Counted from the stretch's first letter, positions 1 to 7,535 are shown. The stretch: 19,413 nt of DNA from DYJB01 sp963777165 (GCA_963777165.1 CAVZPO010000020.1:1-19413); one strand, 5' to 3'. A program made the numbers and translations. The notes: generated by a model not told the origin, from the sequence alone.

Positions 1-205
1 CTTTCAGCGATCAGCTTATGGCAACGAGCAACTCACAGCTCACAGCCAGCCCATAGGATCCTATCGATGGACGCTAACTGCAGATCGCAAAAAGCTGGAC
101 ACTAACTGCCGATTGCTGTCTGCCAATCGCCAACCATCAATTGCTGATTGTCAACTGCTAATTGCTAATTGCTAGTTGCCAGTAGCTAGCAGCTAGCAGC
201 TTCCC
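1..205. repeat. Degenerate short-period repeat tract
   Basis: This non-coding tract is built from imperfect units related to AATTGCT, GCTAGCA and GATTGCT, and it is visibly less GC-rich than the rest of the window. It contains a 21-nt direct repeat with three mismatches (68-88 and 96-116, period 28), a 12-bp palindrome ATAGGATCCTAT (53-64) and a terminal run of GCTAGCAGCTA-type units at about 183-199. It ends about 10 nt from the stop codon of the minus-strand lipoprotein gene. A related tract lies at 16381-16425, also just downstream of a minus-strand stop. No ORF in it looks real. I recognise it as the kind of low-complexity tract that translates to SAISDQRSAIS-like nonsense peptides. Its function is unknown. 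Confidence 0.7.
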
Positions 206-209
206 TTCC

Positions 210-1019
210 TCACTTCCCCTCCACCGCCTGAATCCACGCCAGCCAATCGCGCACCGGCCCTCGCGGCTCGCTCGGTGCGACGGCGACGACCTGCGCCACC
301 AGCCCGTAGCTGTCCGGGACACGCGCCTCGGACTCGGGCAGCACGCCATCCAGACGAAGGGGAATGCTCCCGGCAGGCAGGGAGCTGAGCGGGAGCAAAG
401 CCAATGCCCCAGGATCTTCTTCCAAGAGCCCGAGTGCCTGGTCGGGTGTGGCGATCAGGCGCGAGCCGGAGGCGTAAGGCCGACCGAGCATCAGCGATTC
501 GTCGAGGACCTGTCGCAAGTCGTCCCCGGGCAATGGGAGGACAGCCTGCACGGCCCGGTCATTCCCGCCAAGCTCAGACCAGCGGAAAGTGCGGCCGGCA
601 AGCAGGTCGACCAGGGCACGCCGCGTCACCTCGCTCACGCCCGAGCCGCTGCCGGATACTACCGCGATCGGATCGCGGGCCAGCGGGGTCGCAAACCAGC
701 CGTCCTGCGGCACGAGCGCTCCGATGGCGACGACGTACTCTCCCTGATCCAACCCCTCGAGCGCCACGCCGGCTTGCACGATCTCCAGATCAAAGGGCAG
801 GGGGCGGAGCTCCTCGAGGTAAGCGTGCGCCCATGCCAGGACGCGCGGCGCAAAGGCGGGCGTTACAGCTACCCGCGGTACAGGGCCGGGGACCGGCGTC
901 GGGGTGGGCGTGGGTGAGCAGGCGCCGAGCGCGGCGCTGATCACCATCGACAGCGCCGCCGCACCGGGCGCCAGCCGCGAAGCCATCCCAGAGAGAACCG
1001 TGGAGAGTCTCCAGGACAT
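210..1019 (-). CDS. Lipoprotein with PstS-like periplasmic-binding fold (putative)
   Basis: The predicted product is a 269-aa secreted lipoprotein. A hydrophobic signal segment (about residues 20-33) ends in a lipobox LGAC with Cys34, followed by a Thr/Pro linker (PTPTPTPVPGPVP). Residues about 48-265 resemble PBP-like/PstS-type substrate-binding proteins: a segment DPIAVVSGSGSG (116-127), then an LLAGRTFRWSELGG stretch (139-152) like the 'I-F-x-G-x-x-x-x-W-x-x-x-G-G' element of phosphate-binding proteins. The ligand is unknown. The start is the ATG that shares one base with the uppP stop (TGATG), so translation is probably coupled. Met12 would give a more typical short signal peptide and remains possible. 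No ABC permease or ATPase gene is nearby, so a transport role is not supported by context. A longer upstream reading frame is an antisense-type extension inside uppP. Confidence 0.8.
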   Translation of the reverse strand: MSWRLSTVLSGMASRLAPGAAALSMVISAALGACSPTPTPTPVPGPVPRVAVTPAFAPRVLAWAHAYLEELRPLPFDLEIVQAGVALEGLDQGEYVVAIGALVPQDGWFATPLARDPIAVVSGSGSGVSEVTRRALVDLLAGRTFRWSELGGNDRAVQAVLPLPGDDLRQVLDESLMLGRPYASGSRLIATPDQALGLLEEDPGALALLPLSSLPAGSIPLRLDGVLPESEARVPDSYGLVAQVVAVAPSEPRGPVRDWLAWIQAVEGK

Positions 1020-1846
1020 CAGCCGCCTCGCACGAGCCCGATCACCAGACCGAGCAGCCCGACGAGCGCGCAGTAGGCGCTGAAGGCGGCCAGCGAGTGC
1101 CGCGTGACGAAACCCAGCAGCCAGCGGATCGAGGCGTAGCCGACGATCGCCGCGGAAACGAATCCGACCAGCACCGCCGGGATGAAAGCCGCCGCGCCGG
1201 GCAGCGCGGCGAGGTCGCCGAGGGCAAGCACGCCGGCGCCGATCATGACCGGGATCGAAAGCAGGAACGAGAAGCGCGCCGCGCCGGGCCGATCGAGGCC
1301 GCGCATCAGACCGGCCGAGATGGTTGCGCCCGATCGCGAGAGACCCGGGAACAACGCCAGTGCCTGCGCCAGGCCGATCCAGACGACGTCCGTCCATGTG
1401 GCCGACTCGAGGGGCCGGAGGCGCTTGCCGATCCGCTCGCCCGCCAGAAGCAGCGCGGCGGTTGCCAGCAGGAAGCCGGAGGTTGCCAGCGGGCTGCCGA
1501 AGGCGGCTTCCACCATGTCCTTCAAAGCCAGACCGGCGATGACGGCGGGGATCGTCCCCAGGACAATCCAGCCTGCCAGCCGTACATAGGGATCCTGGAT
1601 CGCCTCGCGGTGGACCAGCGCCTGGAGGGTGGCGCGCAGCATGTGGACCAAGTCTTTCCAGAAGTAGGCGATGACGGCCACGAGCGTCCCCATCTGCACC
1701 AGGACGTCGAAAGCGAACGCCGCGCCGGGATCGAACTCCCATCCGAGCGCCCACGGCACCAGAACCAAATGGGCCGACGACGAGACCGGCAGGTATTCGG
1801 TGAGGCCCTGGACGATCCCGAGGACGAGCGCCTGAAACAGGGTCAA
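1019..1846 (-). CDS. uppP: Undecaprenyl-diphosphatase UppP/BacA
   Basis: This 275-aa polytopic membrane enzyme dephosphorylates undecaprenyl diphosphate to the monophosphate, recycling the lipid carrier for peptidoglycan and other wall polymers. Overproduction of the family gives bacitracin resistance. The family signatures are present: the N-terminal GIVQGLTEYLPVSSSAHL segment (residues 10-27, with Glu17 and the SSSAH loop) and PGLSRSGAT (167-175). Six to eight hydrophobic helices fill the rest and the length is normal. The start is TTG at 1846. It is supported by a GGAGGAG Shine-Dalgarno run about 8 nt upstream, formed by the last Glu codons of tgt, with only 3 nt between the tgt stop and this TTG. 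The stop overlaps the start of the next gene by one base. The gene is the third member of the minus-strand cluster. Confidence 0.96.
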   Translation of the reverse strand: MTLFQALVLGIVQGLTEYLPVSSSAHLVLVPWALGWEFDPGAAFAFDVLVQMGTLVAVIAYFWKDLVHMLRATLQALVHREAIQDPYVRLAGWIVLGTIPAVIAGLALKDMVEAAFGSPLATSGFLLATAALLLAGERIGKRLRPLESATWTDVVWIGLAQALALFPGLSRSGATISAGLMRGLDRPGAARFSFLLSIPVMIGAGVLALGDLAALPGAAAFIPAVLVGFVSAAIVGYASIRWLLGFVTRHSLAAFSAYCALVGLLGLVIGLVRGG

Positions 1847-1849
1847 CGA

Positions 1850-2971
1850 TTACTCCTCCTCCGGCCGGTGCTTGTGGTAGCCGGCGCGGAACTCGGCGGC
1901 GAACGCCGGCAGCGATCCGGCGAGGACCGCCGCGCGCAGATCGGCGGCCAGAGAGATCAAGAGGCGCAGGTTGTGGATCGAGAGCAGGGTGGCCGACAGC
2001 ATCTCGCCGGCCACGATCAGATGCCGCAGGTAGGCGCGGGTGAAGGTGCGGCAGGCGTAGCAGTCGCAGTCGCCGTCGATCGGGCGCTCGTCCTCGGCGT
2101 ACGCCGCGTTATGCAGGTTGAGCCGGCCCTGGCGCGTCAGGGCGGCGTGGTTGCGCGCCATGCGCGTCGGGAGGACGCAGTCGAACAGATCGATGCCGCG
2201 CACGACGCCTTCCACCAGGTCCTCCGGCGATCCGACGCCCATCAGGTAACGCGGCCTGTCTGCCGGGAGGATCGGATCGACCGTTTCGAGCATCGCCAAC
2301 ATGTCGTCCTTCGACTCACCGACCGAGAGTCCCCCGATGGCGATGCCGGGGAAGCCCAGGGAAGCGATGTGAGCCGCCGAATGCGCCCGCAGGTCGGGGA
2401 AGATGCCGCCCTGCACGATCCCGAACAGCGCCTGATCGTCGCGCCGCTTGGCGCGCAGGCAGCGTTCCGCCCACGCGTGCGTGCGCTTCAGCGCCTGCTC
2501 GTTGTAAGCCCGGTCATGAGGCTCGGCGCACTCGTCGAGCACCATGATGATATCCGCCCCGAGGTCCTCCTCGGTGGCGATGACCGACTCGGGCGTGAAG
2601 CGGTGCGTCGAACCGTCGAGGTGGGATTGGAAGGTGACGCCGTCGTCGTCGACCTGGCGGCGGTCGGCGAGCGAAAAGACCTGGAAGCCGCCGGAGTCCG
2701 TGAGCAGTGGGCCGTCCCAGGCCATGAAGCCGTGCAGGCCGCCGCGCTCCGCCACGCGGCGTGCCCCGGGGCGCAAGTAAAGATGGTAGGTGTTGGCCAG
2801 CACCAGGCTGGCGCCGAGGGTCCGGAGTTGATCGGGCGTGACGGCCTTGACGGTAGCCTGCGTGCCGACGGGAGCGAAGACCGGCGTAAGCAGGTCGCCG
2901 TGCGGGGTGTGGAAGACTCCGGCGCGGCCGCGACCGTCGCGGCCCACCAGGTCAAAGGTGAATGGCATCAT
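1850..2971 (-). CDS. tgt: tRNA-guanine(34) transglycosylase (queuine tRNA-ribosyltransferase)
   Basis: This 373-aa cytoplasmic enzyme exchanges guanine-34 for preQ1 in tRNAs for Asp, Asn, His and Tyr during queuosine synthesis. The TIM-barrel signatures are complete: DSGGFQVFSL (residues 92-101, Asp92 equivalent to the general-base Asp), GIVQGG (184-189), GGLSVGE (213-219), DLFDCVLPTR (261-270, Asp264 the likely nucleophile), and the zinc site CDCYAC (Cys302, Cys304, Cys307) with His333. The length is typical. Two adjacent ATG codons (2971 and 2968) could start it, and the Shine-Dalgarno is weak. It begins 3 nt after the transporter stop and ends 3 nt before uppP, so it is probably cotranscribed with both. 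No other queuosine genes are visible. Confidence 0.97.
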   Translation of the reverse strand: MMPFTFDLVGRDGRGRAGVFHTPHGDLLTPVFAPVGTQATVKAVTPDQLRTLGASLVLANTYHLYLRPGARRVAERGGLHGFMAWDGPLLTDSGGFQVFSLADRRQVDDDGVTFQSHLDGSTHRFTPESVIATEEDLGADIIMVLDECAEPHDRAYNEQALKRTHAWAERCLRAKRRDDQALFGIVQGGIFPDLRAHSAAHIASLGFPGIAIGGLSVGESKDDMLAMLETVDPILPADRPRYLMGVGSPEDLVEGVVRGIDLFDCVLPTRMARNHAALTRQGRLNLHNAAYAEDERPIDGDCDCYACRTFTRAYLRHLIVAGEMLSATLLSIHNLRLLISLAADLRAAVLAGSLPAFAAEFRAGYHKHRPEEE

Positions 2972-2974
2972 GCG

Positions 2975-4774
2975 TCACAAGTTCCAGAATAGATGAAGGC
3001 CGGCCAGGATGAGCGGCACGAGGATCAACAGCAGCCAGCCGCCGACCCGGAGGAAATCGCGTGTGGCATACCCGCCCGGGCCCATCACCAGCGTATTCAC
3101 CGGATGCCCGACGGGGGTGAGGAACCCGAGGGATGAGCCGAGGGCGACGGCCATCGCCAGGCCACGGGGGTCGGCGCCCGTCTCGTGTCCGATGGCCAAC
3201 GCAATCGGCGCCAGCAGGATCGGCACGGCGACCTGCCCACCGATTACCTGGCTGAGCATTCCGGCGACGAGGAGCAGGATCGCTGCCAGGGCGAGCGACG
3301 GCATACCGCGGGCGACGCTCAGCAGCCCATTGGCGGCGACGTCGGCCAGCCCGGTGCTGACCAGGGCGGTGCCCAGCGGCCACATGCCGGCGATCAGGAA
3401 GATCGCCTTCCATTCGATCGCCCGGTAGCCGTCGTCCATCGAGACACAGCCGGTAAGCAGCAGCAGCGCCGTCCCCGCCAGCGCCGCCACCGGGACCGGC
3501 AACCAGGCCATGGCCGCGACGATCAAGGTCACCAGCGTGATACCGGCCGCCAGGCGCGTCTTGCGCGGCCGCAGGACCGCATCCGGATCCTGTTCCAACA
3601 GCAGGAAGTCGCGGTCATCGCGCAGCAGGCCGAAGCGTTCCGCCGGTCCCTGAACGAGCAGTGCGTCGCCGGGCTGCAGGCGCATCTCGGGCACGCCCTC
3701 CACCACCGGCTTGTCGCGGCGCCAAAGGGCCAGGACATTCAGCCCATACTTCTCGCGGAACTGCAGCTCGCGCAATGTCTTGCCCGCCGACCGGGCGTGG
3801 GGGGAAAGAACGATCTCTCCCAGGATCGCCTCGGAGTTGGCGACCTCATGAGCCATCTCGGGTTCGGCCTGCTGTCGCAGCCCGTAGGACGCCAGGGCGT
3901 CCATGTGCGGTGTCCCCTGGGCGAGCACGACATCGCCTTCGAGGATGATCTCGTCCGGTGACGGCGAGACGATCACGTGACCGTTGTGCGCCACGCCGAC
4001 GACCGTCAGGCCGAGCCGGCCGGCCCATTCGCCCTGACGCAGCGACAACCCGGCCAGGGCCGAACCTGGCAGCACGCGCACTTCGGACAACGTGTGCTCG
4101 ATCCCGTACATCGTGGTCAGCTCGGCGCGGAGCCGGACGGCCCTGGCACTCTGCCCGGCGGGGTAGCGCTCGGGAAGCATGCGCCGCCCGACAAGCGTCA
4201 GGTAAGCCGCCCCTGCGGCGATGATCGGAATCCCGATGGGGAGGAACGACAGCAGCGTGAACGGCGCGAGCCCGGCGTCACGCAACGTCCCGCTGACGAT
4301 GATGTTGGCGGTCGTCAGCAGCGTGGCCATGCCGCCGAGGATCGAGCCGAAGGCCAGCGGCATCAGCAATCGCGACGGCGCCGTGCGCGTCTGGCGGGAT
4401 ACGCTGATCACGGCTGGCAGGAGGACGCCGGCGGCGGCCAGGTTGTTCATGAACAGGGAGAGCAACGCAGCCGCCAGCGTGGTGAACAAGACCGCCCGCC
4501 GTTCCCCGCCGCCGCTGAAACGGAGCAAGCGTTGGCCGAGCATCAGCGTCAGGCCCGTCTGCTGCATCGCCTCCGAGATAATGAAGATCGCCAGGATCGT
4601 CAGGACGGCGGGGCTGCTGAAGCCGGCGAACGCCTCCGCCGGAGTGACCAGGCGTGAGAGCGCCAGCGTCACGAGCGTCAGCAGGGCGACCAGGTCGGCT
4701 CGGATCCGGGTGGCGATGAGCAGGACCGCGGCGATCGTGATGACCGCCAAGAGGAAGACGGCGGAGGGGGGCAT
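2975..4774 (-). CDS. DASS/SLC13-family anion transporter with two RCK_C (TrkA-C) domains
   Basis: This 599-aa membrane protein resembles the divalent anion:sodium symporter family (sulfate, dicarboxylate and similar substrates). An N-terminal membrane half (residues about 4-195) contains FMNNLAAAGVLLP (108-120) and the TTANIIVSG element (154-162). Two soluble RCK_C-like domains follow (about 221-300 and 315-395, each with a D-V-V/D-A-L-L-x-Q-G strand). A C-terminal membrane half (about 406-596) contains TPVGHPVNTLVMGPGGY (553-569). This SLC13-RCK layout is common in bacteria. The substrate cannot be told from sequence; sulfate is the usual automatic label. I chose ATG 4774 because the reading frame further upstream runs antisense into alr and lacks homology, and a TATAAT box lies just upstream. 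It is the first gene of the minus-strand cluster with tgt and uppP. Confidence 0.9.
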   Translation of the reverse strand: MPPSAVFLLAVITIAAVLLIATRIRADLVALLTLVTLALSRLVTPAEAFAGFSSPAVLTILAIFIISEAMQQTGLTLMLGQRLLRFSGGGERRAVLFTTLAAALLSLFMNNLAAAGVLLPAVISVSRQTRTAPSRLLMPLAFGSILGGMATLLTTANIIVSGTLRDAGLAPFTLLSFLPIGIPIIAAGAAYLTLVGRRMLPERYPAGQSARAVRLRAELTTMYGIEHTLSEVRVLPGSALAGLSLRQGEWAGRLGLTVVGVAHNGHVIVSPSPDEIILEGDVVLAQGTPHMDALASYGLRQQAEPEMAHEVANSEAILGEIVLSPHARSAGKTLRELQFREKYGLNVLALWRRDKPVVEGVPEMRLQPGDALLVQGPAERFGLLRDDRDFLLLEQDPDAVLRPRKTRLAAGITLVTLIVAAMAWLPVPVAALAGTALLLLTGCVSMDDGYRAIEWKAIFLIAGMWPLGTALVSTGLADVAANGLLSVARGMPSLALAAILLLVAGMLSQVIGGQVAVPILLAPIALAIGHETGADPRGLAMAVALGSSLGFLTPVGHPVNTLVMGPGGYATRDFLRVGGWLLLILVPLILAGLHLFWNL

Positions 4775-4783
4775 GACGCGCCG

Positions 4784-4789
4784 ATTATA
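4784..4789 (-). promoter_or_regulatory. Candidate -10 box for the transporter-tgt-uppP cluster
   Basis: The minus strand reads a perfect TATAAT here, 9 nt upstream of the transporter ATG at 4774, so the transcript would have almost no leader. The -35 region is not convincing. It lies in the 61-bp divergent gap shared with alr. Confidence 0.5.
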
Positions 4790-4801
4790 GCCCTGTCCGC
4801 G

Positions 4802-4810
4802 TGCTAGAAT
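4802..4810 (+). promoter_or_regulatory. Candidate extended -10 promoter of alr
   Basis: The sequence TGCTAGAAT is an extended -10 element (TGn plus TAGAAT) 25 nt before the alr ATG, giving a leader of about 19 nt. The same TAGAAT hexamer recurs in front of the gcv riboswitch (8935) and the uridine kinase (12613), which suggests a common housekeeping -10 in this genome. No good -35 is seen, as is usual for extended -10 promoters. Confidence 0.5.
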
Positions 4811-4835
4811 CGGCCACCTGAGGCGCGCCTCGTCC

Positions 4836-5969
4836 ATGACGTCACCCGCTCCGGCTCCCCGCACCGCACCCCGACTGGCGACATGGGTTGAAGTCGATCT
4901 CGCCCGCCTCGAGACCAACGTCCGCCACCTGGTACGCCTGGCATCGGTGCCGCTGATGGCCGTGGTGAAAGCCAACGGCTACGGTCACGGAGCGGTTCCG
5001 GCCGCCACAGCCGCGCTGCGCGGTGGAGCGACGTGGTGCGGCGTGGCTCGGCCCGAGGAGGCCCTCGAGCTGCGTCGAGGCGGGTTGGGCTGCCCGATCC
5101 TGCTGCTCGGTTGGGCGCCCCGTGAGGCGCTGGCGGAACTGGTGGCTGGGTCCGTCTCGCTGACCGTGTGGAGCGCGTCGCAGGTCGATGAGATTGCCGG
5201 CGTTGCGCGCGCCCTCGGCCGGAAGGCGCGCCTGCACCTCAAAGTCGACACCGGGATGGCCCGCCTGGGCGTGCAACCGCCCGAGGCAGTCGAGTTTGCC
5301 CGCCGGATTGGAAAAACCGACGGCGTCACACTCGAAGGCCTGTTCACCCATTTTGCGTGCGCCGACGACCCTGCCTCCGGCGTCACACAAGCCCAGGAAT
5401 CAGAACTCCGTTCCGTTGAGTCCGCGCTGACTGCCGCTGGGTTGCGCCCCGGGTTGGTCCATGCTGCCAACTCCGCCGGCATGCTCCTGCGCCGGAGCGC
5501 GCGCTTCGACCTGGTACGGCTCGGCATCGCCCTGTACGGCCTCGAGCCCTCCACCCTGTGCCCCTTGCCGCCGGCGCTGCAACCGGCGCTCTCCTGGAAG
5601 GCCGTGCTGACCCAGGTGAAGGTCGTGCCGTCTGGGCGCGGGGTGAGCTACAGCCATCGGTACACGACGACGGGCGACGAGCGCATTGGGACCGCGGCTG
5701 TGGGGTATGGCGACGGATATCGCCGCACAGATGGAAACCAGGTGCTCGTCGGCGGCCGACGCGTGCCCGTCGTCGGGCGAGTGTGCATGGACCAGGTGCT
5801 GCTGCAATTGGACGCGGTGCCGGAGGCCCGGGCCGGCGATGAGGTAGTCCTGATCGGCGCTCAGGACGGGGAACGGCTGCGCGCCGAGGACCTGGCGTCG
5901 GCCTGGGGGACGATCGCCTACGAAGTCGTGTGCGGGATCACCGCGCGTGTCCCGCGCCGCTACACGTGA
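4836..5969 (+). CDS. alr: Alanine racemase
   Basis: This 377-aa PLP enzyme interconverts L- and D-alanine, supplying D-Ala for peptidoglycan. The N-terminal barrel holds the cofactor lysine in VVKANGYGHG (Lys45). HFACADDP, HAANSAGML and GIALYGLEPS are further family blocks. The C-terminal domain has the catalytic tyrosine in GVSYSHRY (about residue 269) and the CMDQ segment of the substrate pocket. The length is normal. The ATG at 4836 has a weak GAGG about 12 nt upstream. The gene is divergent from the transporter-tgt-uppP cluster, whose uppP also serves the cell wall. It is monocistronic here and followed by a hairpin at 5974-6007. Confidence 0.97.
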   Translation: MTSPAPAPRTAPRLATWVEVDLARLETNVRHLVRLASVPLMAVVKANGYGHGAVPAATAALRGGATWCGVARPEEALELRRGGLGCPILLLGWAPREALAELVAGSVSLTVWSASQVDEIAGVARALGRKARLHLKVDTGMARLGVQPPEAVEFARRIGKTDGVTLEGLFTHFACADDPASGVTQAQESELRSVESALTAAGLRPGLVHAANSAGMLLRRSARFDLVRLGIALYGLEPSTLCPLPPALQPALSWKAVLTQVKVVPSGRGVSYSHRYTTTGDERIGTAAVGYGDGYRRTDGNQVLVGGRRVPVVGRVCMDQVLLQLDAVPEARAGDEVVLIGAQDGERLRAEDLASAWGTIAYEVVCGITARVPRRYT

Positions 5970-5973
5970 ACCT

Positions 5974-6007
5974 CACCTGATCGCCGCCCGGCTTGAGGGA
6001 TCAGGTG
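5974..6007 (+). terminator. Hairpin downstream of alr, possible terminator
   Basis: A perfect 9-bp inverted repeat CACCTGATC / GATCAGGTG encloses a 16-nt loop, 5 nt after the alr stop. There is no T run after it, so it may be a processing or Rho-related hairpin rather than a classic intrinsic terminator. Confidence 0.4.
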
Positions 6008-6056
6008 TGCTCCCCCGGACTGCAATCACGCGCGGCGGGGTAGCCCGATGGACAAA

Positions 6057-6087
6057 CGTAGGGGCGGGTTTCAAACCCGCCCCTACG
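6057..6087. repeat. 31-nt palindromic dispersed repeat, copy 1
   Basis: This is a perfect 15-bp inverted repeat around a single central base: the left arm is CGTAGGGGCGGGTTT and the right arm is its exact complement. It is preceded by CCCGATGGACAA, which also precedes copy 2 at 6274-6304. The shared flank shows the repeat unit is longer than the palindrome. It lies in the 5970-6410 intergenic stretch between two converging genes. No ORF here is credible. Confidence 0.85.
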
Positions 6088-6199
6088 TCGTGCACGGCGG
6101 GACTGGGCCCCCACGGTGCTTCACCCTCGCGAAGAATGCTGACGGGTGACCGGGCGCGGGTACGGCGGTGGTCGCTCCGGGCGGTGTCCCTGCGAGCCG

Positions 6200-6239
6200 G
6201 CCCGAACGGGGTGCGAGACGGCATGCGTCGCCCCTGCGG
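6200..6239. repeat. 40-nt dispersed repeat shared with 7707-7746
   Basis: This 40-nt segment matches 7707-7746 at 38 of 40 positions (mismatches at 6227 and 6236). At 7630-7744 the matching segment is the right end of a complete palindromic element, so this copy looks like a truncated or rearranged member of the same family. Confidence 0.8.
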
Positions 6240-6273
6240 TAGGGACGCGAGGCGGGACGGCCCGATGGACAAC

Positions 6274-6304
6274 CGTAGGCGCGGGTTTTGAACCCGCCCC
6301 TACG
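6274..6304. repeat. 31-nt palindromic dispersed repeat, copy 2
   Basis: The arms CGTAGGCGCGGGTT and AACCCGCCCCTACG form a 14-bp stem with one C-C mismatch. The left flank CCCGATGGACAA is identical to that of copy 1 (6057-6087), 217 nt upstream. Confidence 0.8.
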
Positions 6305-6311
6305 TCGCCCT

Positions 6312-6339
6312 AAGAGAAAACGGCCTGTCGGAGGGCCGA
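6312..6339 (-). terminator. Probable intrinsic terminator of the GH-like lipoprotein gene
   Basis: On the minus strand, CGGCC and GGCCG pair around an 8-nt loop and are followed by TTTTCTCTT. It lies about 72 nt beyond the stop codon of the gene at 6411. The stem is short (5-6 bp), so termination would be modest. Confidence 0.5.
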
Positions 6340-6360
6340 GCCGTGATACCCGCCGGACGG

Positions 6361-6376
6361 CGCTCGCAATGACGGC
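6361..6376 (-). repeat. Short fragment resembling the widespread GTCATTGCGAGCG repeat
   Basis: The minus strand reads GCCGTCATTGCGAGCG. This core is common in dispersed intergenic repeats of several bacterial phyla, from memory and not from a search. Only the core is present, so this is probably a relic. Confidence 0.4.
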
Positions 6377-6410
6377 ATGTTGAAGTCTGAGGTTTCGGCG
6401 CCGCGCGGCA

Positions 6411-7535
6411 TCACGGCAAGGATCGCCTGGCCCTCAGCGCATCCCACACCGCCAATGCCGGCTTCGGCGATCCGTCCTGGGCCTGCAGCCCGACGGACGA
6501 GAAGAGCCCCAGCGTGTCGACGTCCTGCTCCCCAACGCCATTCTGGCGCATCACCTTGGCGTAGGACTCGGTGTTGAAGTCCGTGAGCAGCAGGTAGATC
6601 CAGAATCTCAAACGCGAGCCGATCTGCGCGTCGATGGCCTGCAAGTAGGCCACCTGATCCTGCGGGGTACCGACGAAGGGCCCAACCGGCGAAGACGTAT
6701 ATCCGCCTTCGGCCACCGCCAGAGGCTTGTCGGTCCGCGCAAGCAGCGGCGTGTAGTAGTCCTCGGGGATTTCGTCGCCCCCGCCGAACGCGGCGAACGG
6801 ATAAGAGGAGATTACCCACAGGTCGAGCTGCGGTTCGAAGCCCTCGACCTGCTCCCAATTGACCTGGTACGCCAGGCGCCCTTCGGCGGCGGCGGCGAAC
6901 AGGTTGTTCAGATCCTCCCACTGAAATGTCACGAAGACCTGCGTCTCGGGCGACTCCTGCTTAACGGCCGCGTAGACCTGGCGGTACAGGCTTAGGAAGT
7001 GCGGGAAGTCGTCAGGGTGGGCATCGGCGTAGGTGTTGATCTCCGAGGCAAGGCCGAGATAGCGCGGATGGAAAGTGCGCACGACCCACGCCGTGAACTC
7101 GGTGTAGGCGCCTCGCACGTCCGGATTCCCGAAGCTCGCCGGCCAGTCCTCCGGGAGCCCCATGAACTCGCGCCGATTCAATCCATTCAGCGGATCGACG
7201 ACGAAGATGGGCTCCAGCCCGTTCTGGTGCGCCAATGTGACCTGATTGCGGATGTCGATCAGGGGCTGCGGCTCGGCCTCGCCCTCCAGGGGAAACGCCT
7301 GCCAGGGGATGTTCTGCTGGAGCAGGACGACGTCGGCGTGGCGCGCCATGTCGGTGAAATGGTTCAGGACGCTCTCGAGCGAGACCTCCGGCGGGGAGGG
7401 GAAGAACCCGTAAGCCGTCACCCCGGGCGGCAGCGGAGTAATGTGAGGGGTAGGGACTGCCGTCGGGATACCTGGAGACCCGCAGGCCAGCCCGGCCAGG
7501 AGCAGCGCGACCACCATCAGCCAAACCTTCGACAT
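6411..7535 (-). CDS. Lipoprotein with glycoside-hydrolase clan A-like TIM barrel (putative)
   Basis: The predicted product is a 374-aa secreted lipoprotein. The signal peptide ends in LAGLAC (Cys18), followed by a Pro/Thr linker. Residues about 41-370 look like a (beta/alpha)8 barrel. Glu165 in LGLASEINTY follows the strand-4 position where clan GH-A enzymes carry the acid/base, and Glu276 in KPLAVAEGGYTS sits at the strand-7 nucleophile position. Other barrel-like strands are VVLLQQNIPW (69-78) and DLWVISSYPF (238-247). The two glutamates support a retaining glycosidase related to families such as GH5, GH39 or GH53. The substrate is unknown and a non-catalytic role is possible. I chose ATG 7535 over the upstream frame because GGGAGGG lies about 6 nt before it and the lipobox then falls at a normal distance. 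The gene is monocistronic. Confidence 0.82.
   Translation of the reverse strand: MSKVWLMVVALLLAGLACGSPGIPTAVPTPHITPLPPGVTAYGFFPSPPEVSLESVLNHFTDMARHADVVLLQQNIPWQAFPLEGEAEPQPLIDIRNQVTLAHQNGLEPIFVVDPLNGLNRREFMGLPEDWPASFGNPDVRGAYTEFTAWVVRTFHPRYLGLASEINTYADAHPDDFPHFLSLYRQVYAAVKQESPETQVFVTFQWEDLNNLFAAAAEGRLAYQVNWEQVEGFEPQLDLWVISSYPFAAFGGGDEIPEDYYTPLLARTDKPLAVAEGGYTSSPVGPFVGTPQDQVAYLQAIDAQIGSRLRFWIYLLLTDFNTESYAKVMRQNGVGEQDVDTLGLFSSVGLQAQDGSPKPALAVWDALRARRSLP

Noticed and set aside
1..205. Possible CRISPR array
   Set aside because: Units are 7-9 nt or a single 21-nt pair, imperfect and without regular spacers, and no cas genes are present.
1097..2992. A 631-aa open frame on the plus strand across uppP and tgt
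   Set aside because: It is antisense to two well-identified enzymes, is rich in Arg, Gln, Asp and Gly with no family resemblance, and follows from high GC at third codon positions.
6064..6080. GCGGGTTTCAAACCCGC looks like a tRNA T-arm
   Set aside because: There is no acceptor stem, D arm or anticodon arm around it. It is the centre of a dispersed palindrome.
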